From: Cellulomonas chengniuliangii
GTDB lineage: Bacteria; Actinomycetota; Actinomycetes; Actinomycetales; Cellulomonadaceae
Assembly (NCBI RefSeq): GCF_024508335.1
Contig: NZ_CP101988.1
Span: 2,914,001-2,978,000 of the forward strand
DNA: 64,000 nucleotides
Direction of reading: 5' to 3'
Positions 17,147 through 31,337 of this stretch are shown here, in pieces. The notes under the pieces are model-generated. The model made no database searches. It was not told where the DNA came from and worked only from the letters and a program-made list of their open reading frames with translations. Every line of letters starts with the position of its first letter. The first letter of the stretch is position 1. Both the position numbers and the translations under genes were made by a program.

Positions 17147-17776
17147 TCAGTCCTGCTCGACGCTCCCGCCGGCGGCGAGGATCTTGTCCTTCGCCGACGA
17201 GGAGTACGCGTCCACCGAGACGGAGAGCTTGACGGTCAGCTCGCCCGTGCCCAGCACCTTGACCGGCGCGCCCTTGCGGACCGCGCCCTTGTCGACCAGA
17301 TCGGCGACAGTCACGTCGCCACCGTTCGGGTACAGCGCCGAGAGCTTGTCCAGGTTGACGACCTGGTACTCGACACGGAACGGGTTCTTGAAGCCGCGAA
17401 GCTTGGGCAGCCGCATGTGCATCGGCATCTGCCCACCCTCGAAGCGCTCAGGGATCTGGTAGCGGGCCTTCTGGCCCTTCGTGCCACGACCGGCGGTCTT
17501 GCCCTTGGACGCCTCACCACGACCCACACGGGTCTTGGCGGTCTTGGCGCCAGGGGCGGGGCGCAGGTGGTGCACCTTGAGGGTGCCACCGTTGCCGACC
17601 TCGGCCGCAGCGGCCTCGGCCTTCGCCTTGGCGGACGACGCGGCGGGCTTCTCAGCCTTGGCCTTGGCGGCAGCCTTGGGGGCCGCCTCCGTCGACGTCG
17701 CCTTCTTGGCCGGAGCCTTCTTGGCCGGGGTCTTCACCTCGGCCGTCTCGTCGGTGGCCTTCTTGTCATCAGCCAT
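17147..17776 (-). CDS. rplO: 50S ribosomal protein L15 with basic N-terminal extension
   Basis: The L15 core (about residues 64-209) starts [20 protein letters not shown] and includes [20 protein letters not shown] and the [18 protein letters not shown] block. It is preceded by about 60 residues rich in Lys and Ala ([20 protein letters not shown] and similar), probably disordered. ATG at 17776 is used; an in-frame GTG two codons upstream overlaps the rpmD stop. An AGGAGG site precedes both. Confidence 0.95.
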   Translation of the reverse strand: MADDKKATDETAEVKTPAKKAPAKKATSTEAAPKAAAKAKAEKPAASSAKAKAEAAAAEVGNGGTLKVHHLRPAPGAKTAKTRVGRGEASKGKTAGRGTKGQKARYQIPERFEGGQMPMHMRLPKLRGFKNPFRVEYQVVNLDKLSALYPNGGDVTVADLVDKGAVRKGAPVKVLGTGELTVKLSVSVDAYSSSAKDKILAAGGSVEQD

Positions 17777-17778
17777 CG

Positions 17779-17961
17779 TCACTCGACCTCCTCGACCGCG
17801 ACAAGGTGCGTCACCGTGGTGACCATGCCGCGGATCTCAGGGCGGTCCTCCTTGACGACGACGTCGCCGATCCGCTTGAGGCCCAGGGTGCGCAGCGTGT
17901 CGCGCTGGTTCTGCTTGCCGCCGATGGCGGACTTCGTCTGCGTGACCTTGAGACGCGCCAT
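17779..17961 (-). CDS. rpmD: 50S ribosomal protein L30
   Basis: A 60-residue L30 beginning [20 protein letters not shown] and continuing with [18 protein letters not shown]. The ATG at 17961 overlaps the rpsE stop as TGATG. It lies directly before rplO. Confidence 0.96.
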   Translation of the reverse strand: MARLKVTQTKSAIGGKQNQRDTLRTLGLKRIGDVVVKEDRPEIRGMVTTVTHLVAVEEVE

Positions 17962-18599
17962 CATGCACCTGCCTTCGATGCGATGCCCGCGGCCTGCGCC
18001 CGCAGCAGCGGGGCCGGCGCGACGTGCTCGAGCGGCAGGCCACGGCGAGCCGCCACGGCCTCCGGCTTCTCGAGCCCGCGCAGCGCCGCAACGGTCGCGT
18101 GCACGATGTTGATCGCGTTCGTCGAGCCGAGCGACTTGCTCAGCACGTCGTGGATGCCGGCGCACTCGAGCACCGCGCGCACCGGACCACCGGCGATCAC
18201 ACCGGTACCCGGGGACGCGGGGCGCAGGAACACGACTCCGGCCGAGGCCTCACCCTGGATGGGGTGCGGGATGGTGCCCTGGATGCGGGGCACCTTGAAG
18301 AAGTTCTTCTTGGCCTCTTCGACGCCCTTGGCGATCGCCGCGGGCACCTCCTTGGCCTTCCCGTAGCCGACGCCGACGGTTCCGTCGCCGTCCCCCACCA
18401 CGACGAGCGCGGTGAAGCTGAACCGGCGGCCACCCTTGACGACCTTGGCCACGCGGTTGATGGTCACGACGCGCTCGAGGAACGCGCTCTTCTCGACGGC
18501 GTCACCCCGACGGCCGCCGTCCCGACGGCCACCGTCGCGACGGTCACCGCCGGAGCCCCCCTGGGGGGCGCCAGTGTTGCTGCGCTGAGGAGCAGCCAT
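17961..18599 (-). CDS. rpsE: 30S ribosomal protein S5
   Basis: A 212-residue S5, a decoding-fidelity protein. An N-terminal Arg/Gly/Asp-rich extension of about 35 residues ([18 protein letters not shown]) precedes the S5 domains. These include [36 protein letters not shown] and [20 protein letters not shown]. Length and motifs are normal for actinobacteria. Confidence 0.97.
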   Translation of the reverse strand: MAAPQRSNTGAPQGGSGGDRRDGGRRDGGRRGDAVEKSAFLERVVTINRVAKVVKGGRRFSFTALVVVGDGDGTVGVGYGKAKEVPAAIAKGVEEAKKNFFKVPRIQGTIPHPIQGEASAGVVFLRPASPGTGVIAGGPVRAVLECAGIHDVLSKSLGSTNAINIVHATVAALRGLEKPEAVAARRGLPLEHVAPAPLLRAQAAGIASKAGA

Positions 18600-18639
18600 C
18601 AGTGAGTCCTCTTCTTCGATGCGGAGATGAGCAGCGTCG

Positions 18640-19011
18640 TCACAGGGCCAGACCGCCTTCGCGGGCCCCGTCGGCGACTGCTGCCACCCGGCCGTGGTAC
18701 TTGTTGCCGCCGCGGTCGAAGACGACCGCGTCGATGCCGGCGGCCTTGGCGCGCTCGGCGACGAGCTCGCCGACCTTGCGGGCCTTGGCCGTCTTGTCGC
18801 CCTCGAGCCCGCGCAGGTCGGCCTCGAGAGTGGACGCCGACGCGAGAGTGCGGCCGACGGTGTCGTCCACGACCTGAGCGGTCATGTGACGGCTGGACCG
18901 CGACACGACCAGGCGCGGACGCTCTGTGGTGCCGCTGACCTTCTTGCGCAGACGCAGGTGGCGGCGGGCACGGGAAACCGACTTGCCCTTGCCGAGGATC
19001 TTGAGAGCCAT
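18640..19011 (-). CDS. rplR: 50S ribosomal protein L18
   Basis: A 123-residue 5S-rRNA-binding protein. It has an Arg-rich N-terminus ([18 protein letters not shown]), the [20 protein letters not shown] segment and the C-terminal [20 protein letters not shown]. It starts 3 bp after the rplF stop and precedes rpsE by 40 bp. Confidence 0.97.
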   Translation of the reverse strand: MALKILGKGKSVSRARRHLRLRKKVSGTTERPRLVVSRSSRHMTAQVVDDTVGRTLASASTLEADLRGLEGDKTAKARKVGELVAERAKAAGIDAVVFDRGGNKYHGRVAAVADGAREGGLAL

Positions 19012-19014
19012 CGC

Positions 19015-19554
19015 TTACTTACCAGCCTTTCCGACCTTGCGGCGGACCAGCTCGCCCGCGTATCGCACGCCCTTGCCCTTGTAAGGCTCAGGCTTGCGGA
19101 TCTTGCGGATGTTGGCGGCGACCTCACCGACCTGCTGCTTGTCGATGCCCGAGACCGAGAACTTGTTGGGGCTCTCGACCGCGAACGTGATGCCAGCGGG
19201 GGGGGTGACGACCACGGGGTGGCTGAACCCGAGCGCGAACTCGAGGTCGGATCCCTTGGCCGTGACGCGGTAACCGGTGCCGACGATCTCGAGCTTCTTC
19301 TCGTACCCCTGGGTCACACCGGTGACCTGGTTGGCGAGCAGCGTGCGGGTGAGACCGTGCAGCGAACGCGAGGCGCGCTCGTCGTTGGGGCGCGTGACCA
19401 CCAGCGAACCGGCGTCGTCACGCGTGACCTCGATAGGGGTGGGGACAGTGTGCGTCAGGGTGCCCTTGGGGCCCTTGAACGTCACGACTGCTCCACTGAT
19501 GTTGACTTCCACGCCGGCCGGGACCGGGACGGGGATTCTGCCGATACGAGACAT
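19015..19554 (-). CDS. rplF: 50S ribosomal protein L6
   Basis: A 179-residue L6 with its two repeated folds. It starts [17 protein letters not shown], and the conserved C-terminal segment is [20 protein letters not shown]. The [15 protein letters not shown] block links the domains. It lies near the sarcin-ricin loop in the ribosome. Confidence 0.98.
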   Translation of the reverse strand: MSRIGRIPVPVPAGVEVNISGAVVTFKGPKGTLTHTVPTPIEVTRDDAGSLVVTRPNDERASRSLHGLTRTLLANQVTGVTQGYEKKLEIVGTGYRVTAKGSDLEFALGFSHPVVVTPPAGITFAVESPNKFSVSGIDKQQVGEVAANIRKIRKPEPYKGKGVRYAGELVRRKVGKAGK

Positions 19555-19578
19555 GGCTAGCTCCTTTCCGTCTCGGGC

Positions 19579-19977
19579 TTACCAGACGTAGGCGAGGACT
19601 TCCCCACCCACGCCCTTCTTGGCGGCCTGCTTGTCGGTGAGGAGGCCAGAGGACGTGGACAGGATCGCCACGCCGAGGCCGCCGAGCACCTTGGGCAGGT
19701 TGGTGGACTTGGCATACACGCGCAGGCCCGGCTTGGACACGCGCTTGATGCCGGCGAGCGAACGCTCGCGGTTCGGGCCGTACTTCAGCTCGATGGTGAG
19801 GTTCTTGCCCACGCGGGCGTCCTCGACCTTCCAGCCCGAGATGTAGCCCTCGGCCTGGAGGATCTCCGCGATGTGCGACTTCAGCTTCGAGTACGGCATC
19901 GTCACGGAGTCGTGGTGCGCCGAGTTGGCGTTACGCAGACGCGTCAGGAAGTCTGCGATCGGGTCGGTCATCGTCAT
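19579..19977 (-). CDS. rpsH: 30S ribosomal protein S8
   Basis: A 132-residue S8, a primary 16S rRNA binder. It has the [17 protein letters not shown] start and [19 protein letters not shown]. The C-terminal RNA-binding motif is [20 protein letters not shown]. The first codon could be ATG at 19977 or at the second Met two codons later. S8 is the usual autoregulator of the spc operon in enterobacteria; no S8-binding site was identified here. Confidence 0.97.
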   Translation of the reverse strand: MTMTDPIADFLTRLRNANSAHHDSVTMPYSKLKSHIAEILQAEGYISGWKVEDARVGKNLTIELKYGPNRERSLAGIKRVSKPGLRVYAKSTNLPKVLGGLGVAILSTSSGLLTDKQAAKKGVGGEVLAYVW

Positions 19978-20045
19978 GTTGGGGCTTTAGCCCTTCCTCG
20001 CCGTGGTATCCGGGGCCAGTGGCCCCGGACCGACGACGTAGTTGA

Positions 20046-20231
20046 TTACCAGCTGCTCTTGGTGACACCGGGCAGCTCGCCCGCGTGCGCCATCTGGCGC
20101 ACGCAGATGCGGCACAGCCCGAACTTGCGGTACACGGAGTGCGGACGTCCGCACTTCTGGCACCGGGTGTAGGCGCGCACCTTGAACTTCTGGGGTCCGG
20201 CTGCCTTGTTGACCAGGGCGGTCTTCGCCAT
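20046..20231 (-). CDS. rpsN: 30S ribosomal protein S14, zinc-binding (type Z)
   Basis: A 61-residue S14 with two intact CxxC motifs, CQKC and CRIC, separated by about 13 residues, so it is the C+ zinc-ribbon form. It ends [10 protein letters not shown]. It starts 2 bp after the rplE stop. A zinc-free S14 paralogue, if present, is not in this window. Confidence 0.97.
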   Translation of the reverse strand: MAKTALVNKAAGPQKFKVRAYTRCQKCGRPHSVYRKFGLCRICVRQMAHAGELPGVTKSSW

Positions 20232-20233
20232 GT

Positions 20234-20809
20234 TCAGTCCTCCTTGAAGGGGAAGCCGAGACGCTTCAGCAGCGAGCGGCCCTCGTCGTCGGTCGTCGCG
20301 GTCGTCACGATGGTGATGTCCATGCCGCGGACGCGATCGATCTTGTCCTGGTCGATCTCGTGGAACATGGACTGCTCCGTGAGGCCGAAGGTGTAGTTGC
20401 CGTGCCCGTCGAACTGCTTGGGCGAGAGCCCACGGAAGTCGCGGATGCGCGGCAGGGCCGTCGAGAGCAGGCGGTCGAGGAACTCCCAGGCGCGGTCGCC
20501 ACGCAGCGTGACGTGCGCGCCGATCGGCATGCCCTCACGCAGCTTGAACTGCGCGATGGACTTGCGAGCCTTCGTGACCTGCGGCTTCTGACCGGTGATG
20601 AGGGTCAGGTCGCGGATCGCGCCGTCGATGAGCTTGGAGTCCTTCGCAGCGTCGCCGACACCCATGTTCACGACGACCTTGGTGAGGCGCGCGACCTGGT
20701 TGACGTTCTCGTGCTGGAACTCCTCGCGCAGCGCGGGGACGATCTCCTCGGCGTAACGCGTCTTGAGGCGGGGCTTGATGCCCTGCGTGGTCTCGTCGAT
20801 GGCGGTCAT
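20234..20809 (-). CDS. rplE: 50S ribosomal protein L5
   Basis: A 191-residue L5, which binds 5S rRNA and forms a bridge to S13. Recognisable segments are [60 protein letters not shown] and [20 protein letters not shown]. It overlaps the rplX stop as TGATG. Confidence 0.98.
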   Translation of the reverse strand: MTAIDETTQGIKPRLKTRYAEEIVPALREEFQHENVNQVARLTKVVVNMGVGDAAKDSKLIDGAIRDLTLITGQKPQVTKARKSIAQFKLREGMPIGAHVTLRGDRAWEFLDRLLSTALPRIRDFRGLSPKQFDGHGNYTFGLTEQSMFHEIDQDKIDRVRGMDITIVTTATTDDEGRSLLKRLGFPFKED

Positions 20810-21150
20810 CAGATGTCCTTACCGGAGCGCTTGGCGACGCGGACCCGGACCGTGCGGGTACGCCCGTCGCGCTCGACCTGCTCGCTGCGGTAACCGACCC
20901 GGGTGCCCTTCTTGGTCTCCGGGTCCACGAGCATCACGTTGCTGATGTGGATGGGGGCCTCGACGGTCTCGATGCCACCCGTGCGGGTGCCGCGCTGCGT
21001 CTGGCCGGCCTTGACGTGCTTGGTGACACGCTGGACGCCCTCGACGACGACGCGCTGCGTCTCGGTCAGGACCTCGAGGACACGCCCCTGCTGGCCCTTG
21101 TCGCGGCCCGAGATGACGACCACGAGGTCGCCCTTCTTGATCTTCGCCAT
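20809..21150 (-). CDS. rplX: 50S ribosomal protein L24
   Basis: A 113-residue KOW-domain protein that initiates 50S assembly. The KOW motif is [19 protein letters not shown], and the [20 protein letters not shown] block follows. A short basic C-terminal end is present. It lies 2 bp after the rplN stop. Confidence 0.97.
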   Translation of the reverse strand: MAKIKKGDLVVVISGRDKGQQGRVLEVLTETQRVVVEGVQRVTKHVKAGQTQRGTRTGGIETVEAPIHISNVMLVDPETKKGTRVGYRSEQVERDGRTRTVRVRVAKRSGKDI

Positions 21151-21152
21151 GG

Positions 21153-21521
21153 TCAGAGCACCTCCGGAGCCAGCGAGATGATCTTCATGAACTTCTTGTC
21201 ACGCAGCTCGCGGCCCACCGGGCCGAAGATGCGCGTGCCGCGAGGCTCACCGTCGTTCTTGAGGATCACGGCCGCGTTCTCGTCGAACTTGATGTACGAG
21301 CCGTCGGGACGCCGACGCTCCTTCTTGGTGCGGACGATGACCGCCTTGACGACGTCGCCCTTCTTGACGTTGCCGCCCGGGATCGCGTCCTTGACGGTGG
21401 CGACAATGGTGTCGCCGATACCGGCGTAGCGGCGACCAGAGCCACCGAGAACACGGATGCAGAGAATCTCCTTGGCACCCGTGTTGTCGGCGACGCGAAG
21501 TCGCGACTCCTGCTGAATCAT
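21153..21521 (-). CDS. rplN: 50S ribosomal protein L14
   Basis: A 122-residue L14 at the subunit interface. It starts [20 protein letters not shown], and [20 protein letters not shown] and [20 protein letters not shown] are conserved. It is preceded by a 145-bp gap with a strong hairpin after rpsQ. Confidence 0.98.
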   Translation of the reverse strand: MIQQESRLRVADNTGAKEILCIRVLGGSGRRYAGIGDTIVATVKDAIPGGNVKKGDVVKAVIVRTKKERRRPDGSYIKFDENAAVILKNDGEPRGTRIFGPVGRELRDKKFMKIISLAPEVL

Positions 21522-21597
21522 CTACTGAACTCCTGTCGTCTGCCGGTTCTCGCGAACGAGCCTGGCCGAACGGATAGTTGCCGTCGTGCACACGTCG

Positions 21598-21624
21598 CCT
21601 CGTGGGGCGGGAAGCCCCACGAGG
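21598..21624 (-). terminator. Intra-operon hairpin between rpsQ and rplN
   Basis: An 11-bp perfect stem (21598-21608 with 21614-21624, 5-nt loop) lies 42 bp after the rpsQ stop and 76 bp before rplN. It marks the classic S10/spc operon boundary and could be a terminator, attenuator or processing site. Confidence 0.6.
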
Positions 21625-21666
21625 CCCGTGGGCAACTCTGAGTACTGCTGGACTGCGTGGCCTGGA

Positions 21667-21966
21667 CTACTTGGCCTTCTCGATGACCTCGACGAGGCGG
21701 TAACGCTTCGTCGCAGAGATCGGACGGGTCTCCATGATGGTGACGAGATCGCCCACGCCTGCGGCGCCGGCCTCGTCGTGCACCTTGACCTTGCTCGTCC
21801 GCCGGATGACCTTGCCGTAGAGCGGGTGCTTGACCCGGTCCTCGACCTCGACCACGACGGTCTTCTGCATCTTGTCGCTGACGACGTACCCGCGGCGGAC
21901 CTTGCGGTTGGCACGCGGCGCCGCAGCGGCGGTGGTCTCCTCGACCTTGTCAGTGTTCGCGCTCAT
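21667..21966 (-). CDS. rpsQ: 30S ribosomal protein S17
   Basis: A 99-residue S17 with the OB-fold core [40 protein letters not shown] and [19 protein letters not shown] 20-residue Thr/Ala-rich N-terminus precedes it. ATG at 21966 is chosen because the upstream in-frame extension overlaps rpmC and lacks similarity. Confidence 0.96.
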   Translation of the reverse strand: MSANTDKVEETTAAAAPRANRKVRRGYVVSDKMQKTVVVEVEDRVKHPLYGKVIRRTSKVKVHDEAGAAGVGDLVTIMETRPISATKRYRLVEVIEKAK

Positions 21967-21973
21967 CGTGACC

Positions 21974-22213
21974 TCACTCGCTCGCGCTCGGGGCAGTACG
22001 GATGCCGAGCTCGCGCTCACGCAGGATCGTGTAGATCCGCGCGATGTCGCGACGCACGGCCTTGAGCCGCCCGTGGCTCTCGAGCTGGCCCGTCGCCGAC
22101 TGGAAGCGGAGGTTGAATAGCTCCTCCTTGGCCTTCTTCAGCTCGGCGACAAGGCGCTCGTCATCGAAGGCGTCCAGCTCGCTGGGAGCCAGGTCCTTGG
22201 TTCCGATTGCCAT
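21974..22213 (-). CDS. rpmC: 50S ribosomal protein L29
   Basis: A 79-residue L29 near the exit tunnel, where it helps dock trigger factor and SRP. The conserved segment is [20 protein letters not shown], followed by [20 protein letters not shown]. Its ATG overlaps the rplP stop as TGATG. Confidence 0.97.
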   Translation of the reverse strand: MAIGTKDLAPSELDAFDDERLVAELKKAKEELFNLRFQSATGQLESHGRLKAVRRDIARIYTILRERELGIRTAPSASE

Positions 22214-22629
22214 CAGTTACCACCCTCGCGAACCACAAAACGGGTCTTCATCGGGAGCTTGTGCTGCGCGCGACGCATGGCCTCGCGTGCCAGGGGCTCC
22301 GGGACTCCGCCGAGCTCGAACAGCACTCGGCCGGGCTTGACGTTGGCGATCCACCACTCGGGCGAACCCTTGCCGGAACCCATGCGGGTCTCAGCAGGCT
22401 TCTTCGTGAGCGGCCGGTCCGGGTAGATGTTGATCCAGACCTTGCCGCCACGCTTGATGTGGCGGGTCATGGCGATACGAGCAGCCTCGATCTGCCGGTT
22501 GGTGACGTAGGCGGGCTCGAGAGCCTGGATGCCGAACTCACCAAACGAGATCTGGGTGCCACCGGTCGCGGCGCCGGAGCGCCCCGGGTGGTGCTGCTTG
22601 CGGTGCTTCAGCCTGCGCGGGATCAGCAC
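22213..22629 (-). CDS. rplP: 50S ribosomal protein L16
   Basis: A 138-residue L16, close to the peptidyl transferase centre and A-site tRNA. Motifs are [60 protein letters not shown] and [20 protein letters not shown]. Length and sequence are standard. Confidence 0.98.
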   Translation of the reverse strand: MLIPRRLKHRKQHHPGRSGAATGGTQISFGEFGIQALEPAYVTNRQIEAARIAMTRHIKRGGKVWINIYPDRPLTKKPAETRMGSGKGSPEWWIANVKPGRVLFELGGVPEPLAREAMRRAQHKLPMKTRFVVREGGN

Positions 22630-22632
22630 GGC

Positions 22633-23460
22633 TCAGGCCTCCGTTCCGGACTCGGTTGCGGGCGACGCCGCCGCGGGAGCCTCGGTGGAGGCTGCCTCGG
22701 CAGGCGCGTCGGCCCGCTCGGGACGGCGGGCGCCGCCACGCGACGGACGCTCGGCACGGTCGCCGCGCGGGCCACGAGCCGGGCGCGGAGCCTGGGTCGC
22801 CTGCTCGCGGGCGAATTCCTTCTCCGTCATGTCGCCCTTGTAGATCCAGACCTTCACGCCGATGCGGCCGAAGGTCGTGCGGGCCTCGTAGAAGCCGTAG
22901 TCGATGAACGCCCGGAGGGTGTGCAGCGGCACGCGTCCCTCGCGGTAGAACTCGGTACGGCTCATCTCCGCGCCGCCGAGGCGGCCGGAGACCTGCACCC
23001 GGATGCCCTTGGCGCCGGCGCGCTGGGCGCTCTGCATGCCCTTGCGCATCGCGCGTCGGAACGACACGCGGCTCGCGAGCTGCTCGGCGATGCCCTGAGC
23101 GACGAGCTGGGCCTCGATCTCGGCGTTCTTGACCTCGAGGATGTTGAGCTGCACCTGCTTGCCGGTGAGCTTCTCGAGCTCACCGCGGATGCGGTCGGCC
23201 TCCGCGCCACGACGCCCGATGACGATGCCCGGGCGGGCGGTGTGGATGTCGACGCGGACCCGGTCGCGGGTGCGCTCGATCTCGACCTTGGCGATGCCCG
23301 CGCGCTCGAGGCCCGTGGCCATGAGCTTGCGGATCTCGACGTCCTCACGGACGTAGTCGCGGTAACGCTGCCCCGGCTTGGTGGAGTCGGAGAACCAGCG
23401 CGAACGGTGGTCTGTCGTGATGCCCAGGCGGTACCCGAGCGGGCTGACCTTATGTCCCAC
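22633..23460 (-). CDS. rpsC: 30S ribosomal protein S3 with extended C-terminus
   Basis: Head protein of the 30S subunit with mRNA-helicase activity. The first 215 residues form the KH-2 and C-terminal S3 domains: [14 protein letters not shown], the KH loop [17 protein letters not shown], and [20 protein letters not shown]. About 60 extra residues follow, first Arg/Gly/Pro-rich and then Ala/Glu/Ser-rich, bringing it to 275. GTG at 23460 overlaps the rplV stop as TAGTG. Confidence 0.97.
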   Translation of the reverse strand: MGHKVSPLGYRLGITTDHRSRWFSDSTKPGQRYRDYVREDVEIRKLMATGLERAGIAKVEIERTRDRVRVDIHTARPGIVIGRRGAEADRIRGELEKLTGKQVQLNILEVKNAEIEAQLVAQGIAEQLASRVSFRRAMRKGMQSAQRAGAKGIRVQVSGRLGGAEMSRTEFYREGRVPLHTLRAFIDYGFYEARTTFGRIGVKVWIYKGDMTEKEFAREQATQAPRPARGPRGDRAERPSRGGARRPERADAPAEAASTEAPAAASPATESGTEA

Positions 23461-23831
23461 TATCGGGCCCTTCCCTTCGTGCTCTCACGCTCGGCAACAA
23501 CCACGGTGATGTGGCTGGTGCGCTTGAGGATCTGGCTCGCACGACCCTGCGCCCGCGGCCGGAACCGCTTGAGCGTCGGACCCTCGTCAACAAAGACCTC
23601 AGAGATGTAAAGGTCCTGCTCGTCGAGACGCTCGTTGTTCCGCTTAGCGGCTTCACGGGCGTTGGCGATCGCGCTCTCGACCACCTTGAGGACTGTCTCC
23701 CCCGCGGCCTGCGGTGCGAACTTCAGCACCGCCACGGCCTCGCCGGCCTGCTTGCCACGGATGAGGTCCACGACGCGCCGGGCCTTCTGGGGCGTGACGC
23801 GGACGAACCGCGCCTTCGCCTTGGCTTCCAT
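23460..23831 (-). CDS. rplV: 50S ribosomal protein L22
   Basis: A 123-residue L22 whose beta-hairpin lines the exit tunnel constriction. It starts [20 protein letters not shown], and the hairpin region [20 protein letters not shown] is intact with no macrolide-resistance-type deletion. ATG at 23831 is chosen from the alignment of this start; the frame extends 11 codons upstream. Confidence 0.97.
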   Translation of the reverse strand: MEAKAKARFVRVTPQKARRVVDLIRGKQAGEAVAVLKFAPQAAGETVLKVVESAIANAREAAKRNNERLDEQDLYISEVFVDEGPTLKRFRPRAQGRASQILKRTSHITVVVAERESTKGRAR

Positions 23832-23890
23832 TGCTGTCCTGCCTTCTTGTCTCGTCGCCGTCAAGGGACGTCACCTGGCTGACCCGGGGG

Positions 23891-24172
23891 TCAGCGGCGA
23901 CGGCCCTTCCGGTCGTCCTTCTCGTGGCCGCGGAACGTCCGGGTCGGAGCGAACTCGCCCAGCTTGTGCCCGACCATCGCCTCGGTGACGAAGACCGGCG
24001 TGTGCTTGCGGCCGTCGTGCACCGCGAACGTGTGACCGAGGAAGTCGGGCGTGATGACCGACCGGCGGGACCACGTCTTGATGACGTTCTTGGTCCCCTT
24101 CTCGTTCTGGACGTCGACCTTCTTCTGCAGGTGTCCGTCGACGAACGGGCCCTTCTTCAGGCTGCGTGGCAT
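23891..24172 (-). CDS. rpsS: 30S ribosomal protein S19
   Basis: A 93-residue S19 of the 30S head. It has [39 protein letters not shown] and [20 protein letters not shown]. It lies between rplB and rplV in the S10 cluster. Confidence 0.98.
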   Translation of the reverse strand: MPRSLKKGPFVDGHLQKKVDVQNEKGTKNVIKTWSRRSVITPDFLGHTFAVHDGRKHTPVFVTEAMVGHKLGEFAPTRTFRGHEKDDRKGRRR

Positions 24173-24184
24173 CTCAGGCTCCTA

Positions 24185-25021
<837 letters not shown>

Positions 25022-25056
25022 GGGGATCTGTCCTCAATCTGCTCTCAGGTCCGGCG

Positions 25057-25362
25057 TCAGCCGACCGGTCCGCCGAAGATGTCGATCGTGCCCTCGCGGA
25101 GGGTGACGATCGCGCGCTTGGTGTCCTTGCGTCGGCCGATGCCGAACTTGGTCCGCCGCGACTTGCCCTTGCGGTTGACCGTGTTCACCGAAGCGACCTT
25201 GACCGAGAAGATCTGCTCGACAGCGATCTTGATCTCGGTCTTGTTCGAGCGGGGGTCCACGAGGAAGGTGTACTTGCCCTCGTCGAGCAGCCCGTAGCTC
25301 TTCTCCGAGACGACCGGCGCGAGCAGGATGTCCCGCGGGTCCTTGCCGACGGTGGCGCTCAC
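25057..25362 (-). CDS. rplW: 50S ribosomal protein L23
   Basis: A 101-residue L23, a docking site at the tunnel exit. It includes [40 protein letters not shown] and [20 protein letters not shown]. Its GTG overlaps the rplD stop by 4 bp (GTGA), indicating coupling. Confidence 0.97.
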   Translation of the reverse strand: MSATVGKDPRDILLAPVVSEKSYGLLDEGKYTFLVDPRSNKTEIKIAVEQIFSVKVASVNTVNRKGKSRRTKFGIGRRKDTKRAIVTLREGTIDIFGGPVG

Positions 25363-26057
25363 TTCGTCTCCTCCTCAGCGGCTGCCTCGGAAGCGGTCGC
25401 GACGGCCGTGGCCGAACGCCCCTTCGCCGGGCCCTCGAGGAACGCGTCGAGCGCGCCCTGCGTGAACACGACGTCGTCCGAGATGAGCACGTCATAGGTG
25501 TTGAGCTGGTCAGCGACCAGCAGGTGCACCCGCTCGACGTTGCGGAGCGACTTCCAGGTGATCTCGTCCTGGCGCTCGACAACCACGAGCACGTTCTTGC
25601 GACCCGACAGGTTCGCGAGGACGTTGAGCGCGGACTTGGTCGAGGGCGCGGCGCCCGGGGCGAACCCGGAGACGACGTGCACGCGACCGGCGCGGGCGCG
25701 GTCCGAGAGAGCACCGCGGAGCGCCGCGGCCTTCATCTTCTTCGGGGTCCGCTGGCTGTAGTCGCGCGGGGTCGGTCCGTGGACCACGCCACCACCGGCG
25801 AACTGCGGCGCACGGGTCGAGCCCTGACGGGCGCGGCCGGTGCCCTTCTGCTTGTACGGCTTCCGACCGCCACCGCGGACCTCGCCACGAGTCTTCGTGG
25901 AGGCGGTGCCCTGGCGCGCCGCAGCAAGCTGCGCGACGACGACCTGGTGGATCAGCGGGACGTTGGTCTGGACGTCGAAGACCTCGGCGGGCAGGTCGGC
26001 GGTGCCGGCCTTCTTGCCCGACGGGTCCAGGACGTCGACCGTCAGCGTGTCAGACAT
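25359..26057 (-). CDS. rplD: 50S ribosomal protein L4
   Basis: A 232-residue L4 with the tunnel-lining loop [20 protein letters not shown] and [20 protein letters not shown]. The C-terminus has a roughly 20-residue Ala/Thr/Glu-rich tail. L4 represses the S10 operon in E. coli; no corresponding leader structure was recognised upstream of rpsJ. It lies 4 bp after the rplC stop. Confidence 0.97.
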   Translation of the reverse strand: MSDTLTVDVLDPSGKKAGTADLPAEVFDVQTNVPLIHQVVVAQLAAARQGTASTKTRGEVRGGGRKPYKQKGTGRARQGSTRAPQFAGGGVVHGPTPRDYSQRTPKKMKAAALRGALSDRARAGRVHVVSGFAPGAAPSTKSALNVLANLSGRKNVLVVVERQDEITWKSLRNVERVHLLVADQLNTYDVLISDDVVFTQGALDAFLEGPAKGRSATAVATASEAAAEEETK

Positions 26058-26061
26058 GGGG

Positions 26062-26721
26062 TCATGCCCCCTTCACTGCGGAGCGCACGACGACGACGCC
26101 ACCCTTGGGGCCCGGAACGGCGCCCTTGACGAGCACCAGGCCCTTCTCGGCGTCGACCGCGTGGACGGTCAGGTTCTGTGTGGTCTGGCGGTCGACACCC
26201 ATCCGACCAGCCATGCGCACGCCCTTGAACACGCGCGACGGGGTCGAGGCCCCACCGATCGAGCCGGGCTTGCGGTGGTTGCGGTGCGCACCGTGGGAGG
26301 CGCCGACGCCGTGGAAGCCGTGACGCTTCATCACACCGGCGGTGCCCTTGCCCTTGGTCGTCCCGACGACGTCCACCAGCGTGCCGGCCTCGAAGGCGGC
26401 AGCGGTGAGCTCCTGGCCGAGCGTGTACTCGGAGGCGTCGGAGGTGCGGATCTCGGCCACGTGCCGGCGGGGGGTGACCCCGGCCTTCTCGAAGTGGCCC
26501 TTCAGCGGCTGGCTCACCTTGCGCGGGTCGATCTGGCCGTAGGCCAGCTGGACCGCGGAGTAGCCATCCGTGTCAGCGGAGCGGACCTGCGTCACGACGT
26601 TCGTCCCGACCTGCACGACGGTGACGGGGACGAGACGCCCGTTGGCGTCCCACACCTGCGTCATGCCGAGCTTGATGCCGAGGAGCGCCGTGACGGGGCG
26701 CGCGTTCTGCTGGGTGGTCAT
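26062..26721 (-). CDS. rplC: 50S ribosomal protein L3
   Basis: A 219-residue L3. Landmarks are [20 protein letters not shown] at the N-terminus and the central extension [20 protein letters not shown], followed by [20 protein letters not shown], which approaches the peptidyl transferase centre. It is the second gene of the S10 operon. Confidence 0.98.
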   Translation of the reverse strand: MTTQQNARPVTALLGIKLGMTQVWDANGRLVPVTVVQVGTNVVTQVRSADTDGYSAVQLAYGQIDPRKVSQPLKGHFEKAGVTPRRHVAEIRTSDASEYTLGQELTAAAFEAGTLVDVVGTTKGKGTAGVMKRHGFHGVGASHGAHRNHRKPGSIGGASTPSRVFKGVRMAGRMGVDRQTTQNLTVHAVDAEKGLVLVKGAVPGPKGGVVVVRSAVKGA

Positions 26722-26743
26722 AAAGATCAGTTCCTTCCCAGCG

Positions 26744-27052
26744 TCAGAGCTTGATCTCGATGTTCACGTCAGCCGGCAGGTCGAGACGCATGAGCGAGTC
26801 GACCGCCTTCGGCGTGGGATCGATGATGTCGATGAGCCGCTTGTGCGTGCGCATCTCAAAGTGCTCGCGGCTGTCCTTGTACTTGTGAGGCGACCGGATG
26901 ACGCAGAAGACGTTCTTCTCCGTCGGCAGCGGCACCGGGCCCACGACCGTCGCACCAGCGCGTGTCACCGTGTCGACGATCTTGCGCGCCGAGCTGTCGA
27001 TGACCTCGTGGTCGTAGGACTTGAGCCGGATGCGGATCTTCTGTCCCGCCAT
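26744..27052 (-). CDS. rpsJ: 30S ribosomal protein S10 / NusE
   Basis: A 102-residue S10, which also acts as NusE in antitermination complexes with NusB and NusG. It starts [20 protein letters not shown] and includes [20 protein letters not shown] with [20 protein letters not shown]. It heads the S10 cluster, with a leader of about 240 nt if the promoter near 27300 is used. Confidence 0.98.
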   Translation of the reverse strand: MAGQKIRIRLKSYDHEVIDSSARKIVDTVTRAGATVVGPVPLPTEKNVFCVIRSPHKYKDSREHFEMRTHKRLIDIIDPTPKAVDSLMRLDLPADVNIEIKL

Positions 27053-27297
27053 GGCGTCGTCTACTTCTCTCTCTCGAACCGCTTCTGTCCGACCCCCGCG
27101 CTCGGGCGTGTCGCTTTGTGCGACACATCCTCGCGCTGCATCCCGCGCCAGGTCGGCGGGGACGAGGTCGTTGTGTGCTGTCTGAGCTCTTCCACCACCG
27201 GGGGTGACCCCGGGGCCTGCAGAGCCCTCAACGTGTCTCTGCCCGGTGAATCAGCGCTAGCGCACGAGTGCGCGCGCCCGCACCGGGCAACCTGAAC
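27053..27297. other. Gene-free leader region of the S10 operon
   Basis: Roughly 245 bp between the candidate rpsJ promoter and the rpsJ start. No credible gene is seen on either strand. A gcgctagcgc-type palindrome lies near 27255. I see no structure that I could match to the L4-binding leader of gammaproteobacteria. Confidence 0.5.
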
Positions 27298-27327
27298 AGT
27301 GTGCCAGATGAGAGCACGGAAGACCAA
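27298..27327 (-). promoter_or_regulatory. Candidate promoter of the S10 operon
   Basis: The minus strand has TTGGTC (27322-27327) and CACACT (27298-27303) separated by 18 bp, downstream of the tuf terminator. The -10 is imperfect. The strong terminator at 27361-27394 requires a promoter in this interval. Confidence 0.4.
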
Positions 27328-27360
27328 CTCGCCCGCTCGGCCCGAGGACCGAGGGACATG

Positions 27361-27394
27361 CGCAGGGCCCGGACGCAAGCGTCCGGGCCCTGCG
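27361..27394 (-). terminator. Terminator of the str operon (after tuf)
   Basis: A 16-bp perfectly paired inverted repeat (27361-27376 with 27379-27394, effective 4- to 6-nt loop) begins 6 bp after the tuf stop. It is one of the strongest hairpins in the window. Confidence 0.85.
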
Positions 27395-27399
27395 GAAGA

Positions 27400-28593
<1,194 letters not shown>

Positions 28594-28715
28594 TGGGTCC
28601 TCCTCAGGACTCTGGTAGAGATTGCCGAACGACGCGGGAGTCTGGATGACTCGCGCGGAGCGTGCGGTCCTACGGGTCGGTTGTGTGTGGAACTACAGGT
28701 TGCGACCTGTGGGAC

Positions 28716-30818
<2,103 letters not shown>

Positions 30819-30866
30819 GTGTTCAGCCCCTTGTCGGTTGGCTTGGAAGTTCGCGGTCCGCGGGGA

Positions 30867-31337
30867 TCACCAGCGGTAGTGCGCGAACGCCTTGTTGGAC
30901 TCGGCCATCTTGTGCATGTCCTCACGGCGCTTGACCGCTGCGCCCAGGCCGTTGCTGGCGTCGAGGATCTCGTTCATGAGGCGCTCGGTCATCGTCTTCT
31001 CGCGGCGAGCGCGCGAGTAGTCGGTGAGCCAGCGCAGCGCGAGCGTCGTGGAGCGCACGGGGCGGACCTCGACGGGCACCTGGTAGGTGGCGCCACCGAC
31101 GCGGCGCGAACGCACCTCGAGGGCGGGGCGCACGTTCTCGAGCGCACGCTTGAGCACGACGACCGGGTCGCCCTGCGTCTTCTCACGGACACCCTCGAGG
31201 GCGCCGTAGACGATCGACTCGGCGACAGACTTCTTGCCGTCCAGGAGGACCTTGTTGATGAGCTGCGTGACGACGGGCGATCCGTAGACCGGGTCGACGA
31301 TGAGCGGCCGCTTCGGGGCCGGACCCTTGCGAGGCAT
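30867..31337 (-). CDS. rpsG: 30S ribosomal protein S7
   Basis: A 156-residue S7, which nucleates assembly of the 30S head. It starts [20 protein letters not shown], and [20 protein letters not shown]-type sequence, [20 protein letters not shown] and [10 protein letters not shown]-like ends are present. ATG at 31337 overlaps the rpsL stop as TGATG. Confidence 0.98.
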   Translation of the reverse strand: MPRKGPAPKRPLIVDPVYGSPVVTQLINKVLLDGKKSVAESIVYGALEGVREKTQGDPVVVLKRALENVRPALEVRSRRVGGATYQVPVEVRPVRSTTLALRWLTDYSRARREKTMTERLMNEILDASNGLGAAVKRREDMHKMAESNKAFAHYRW

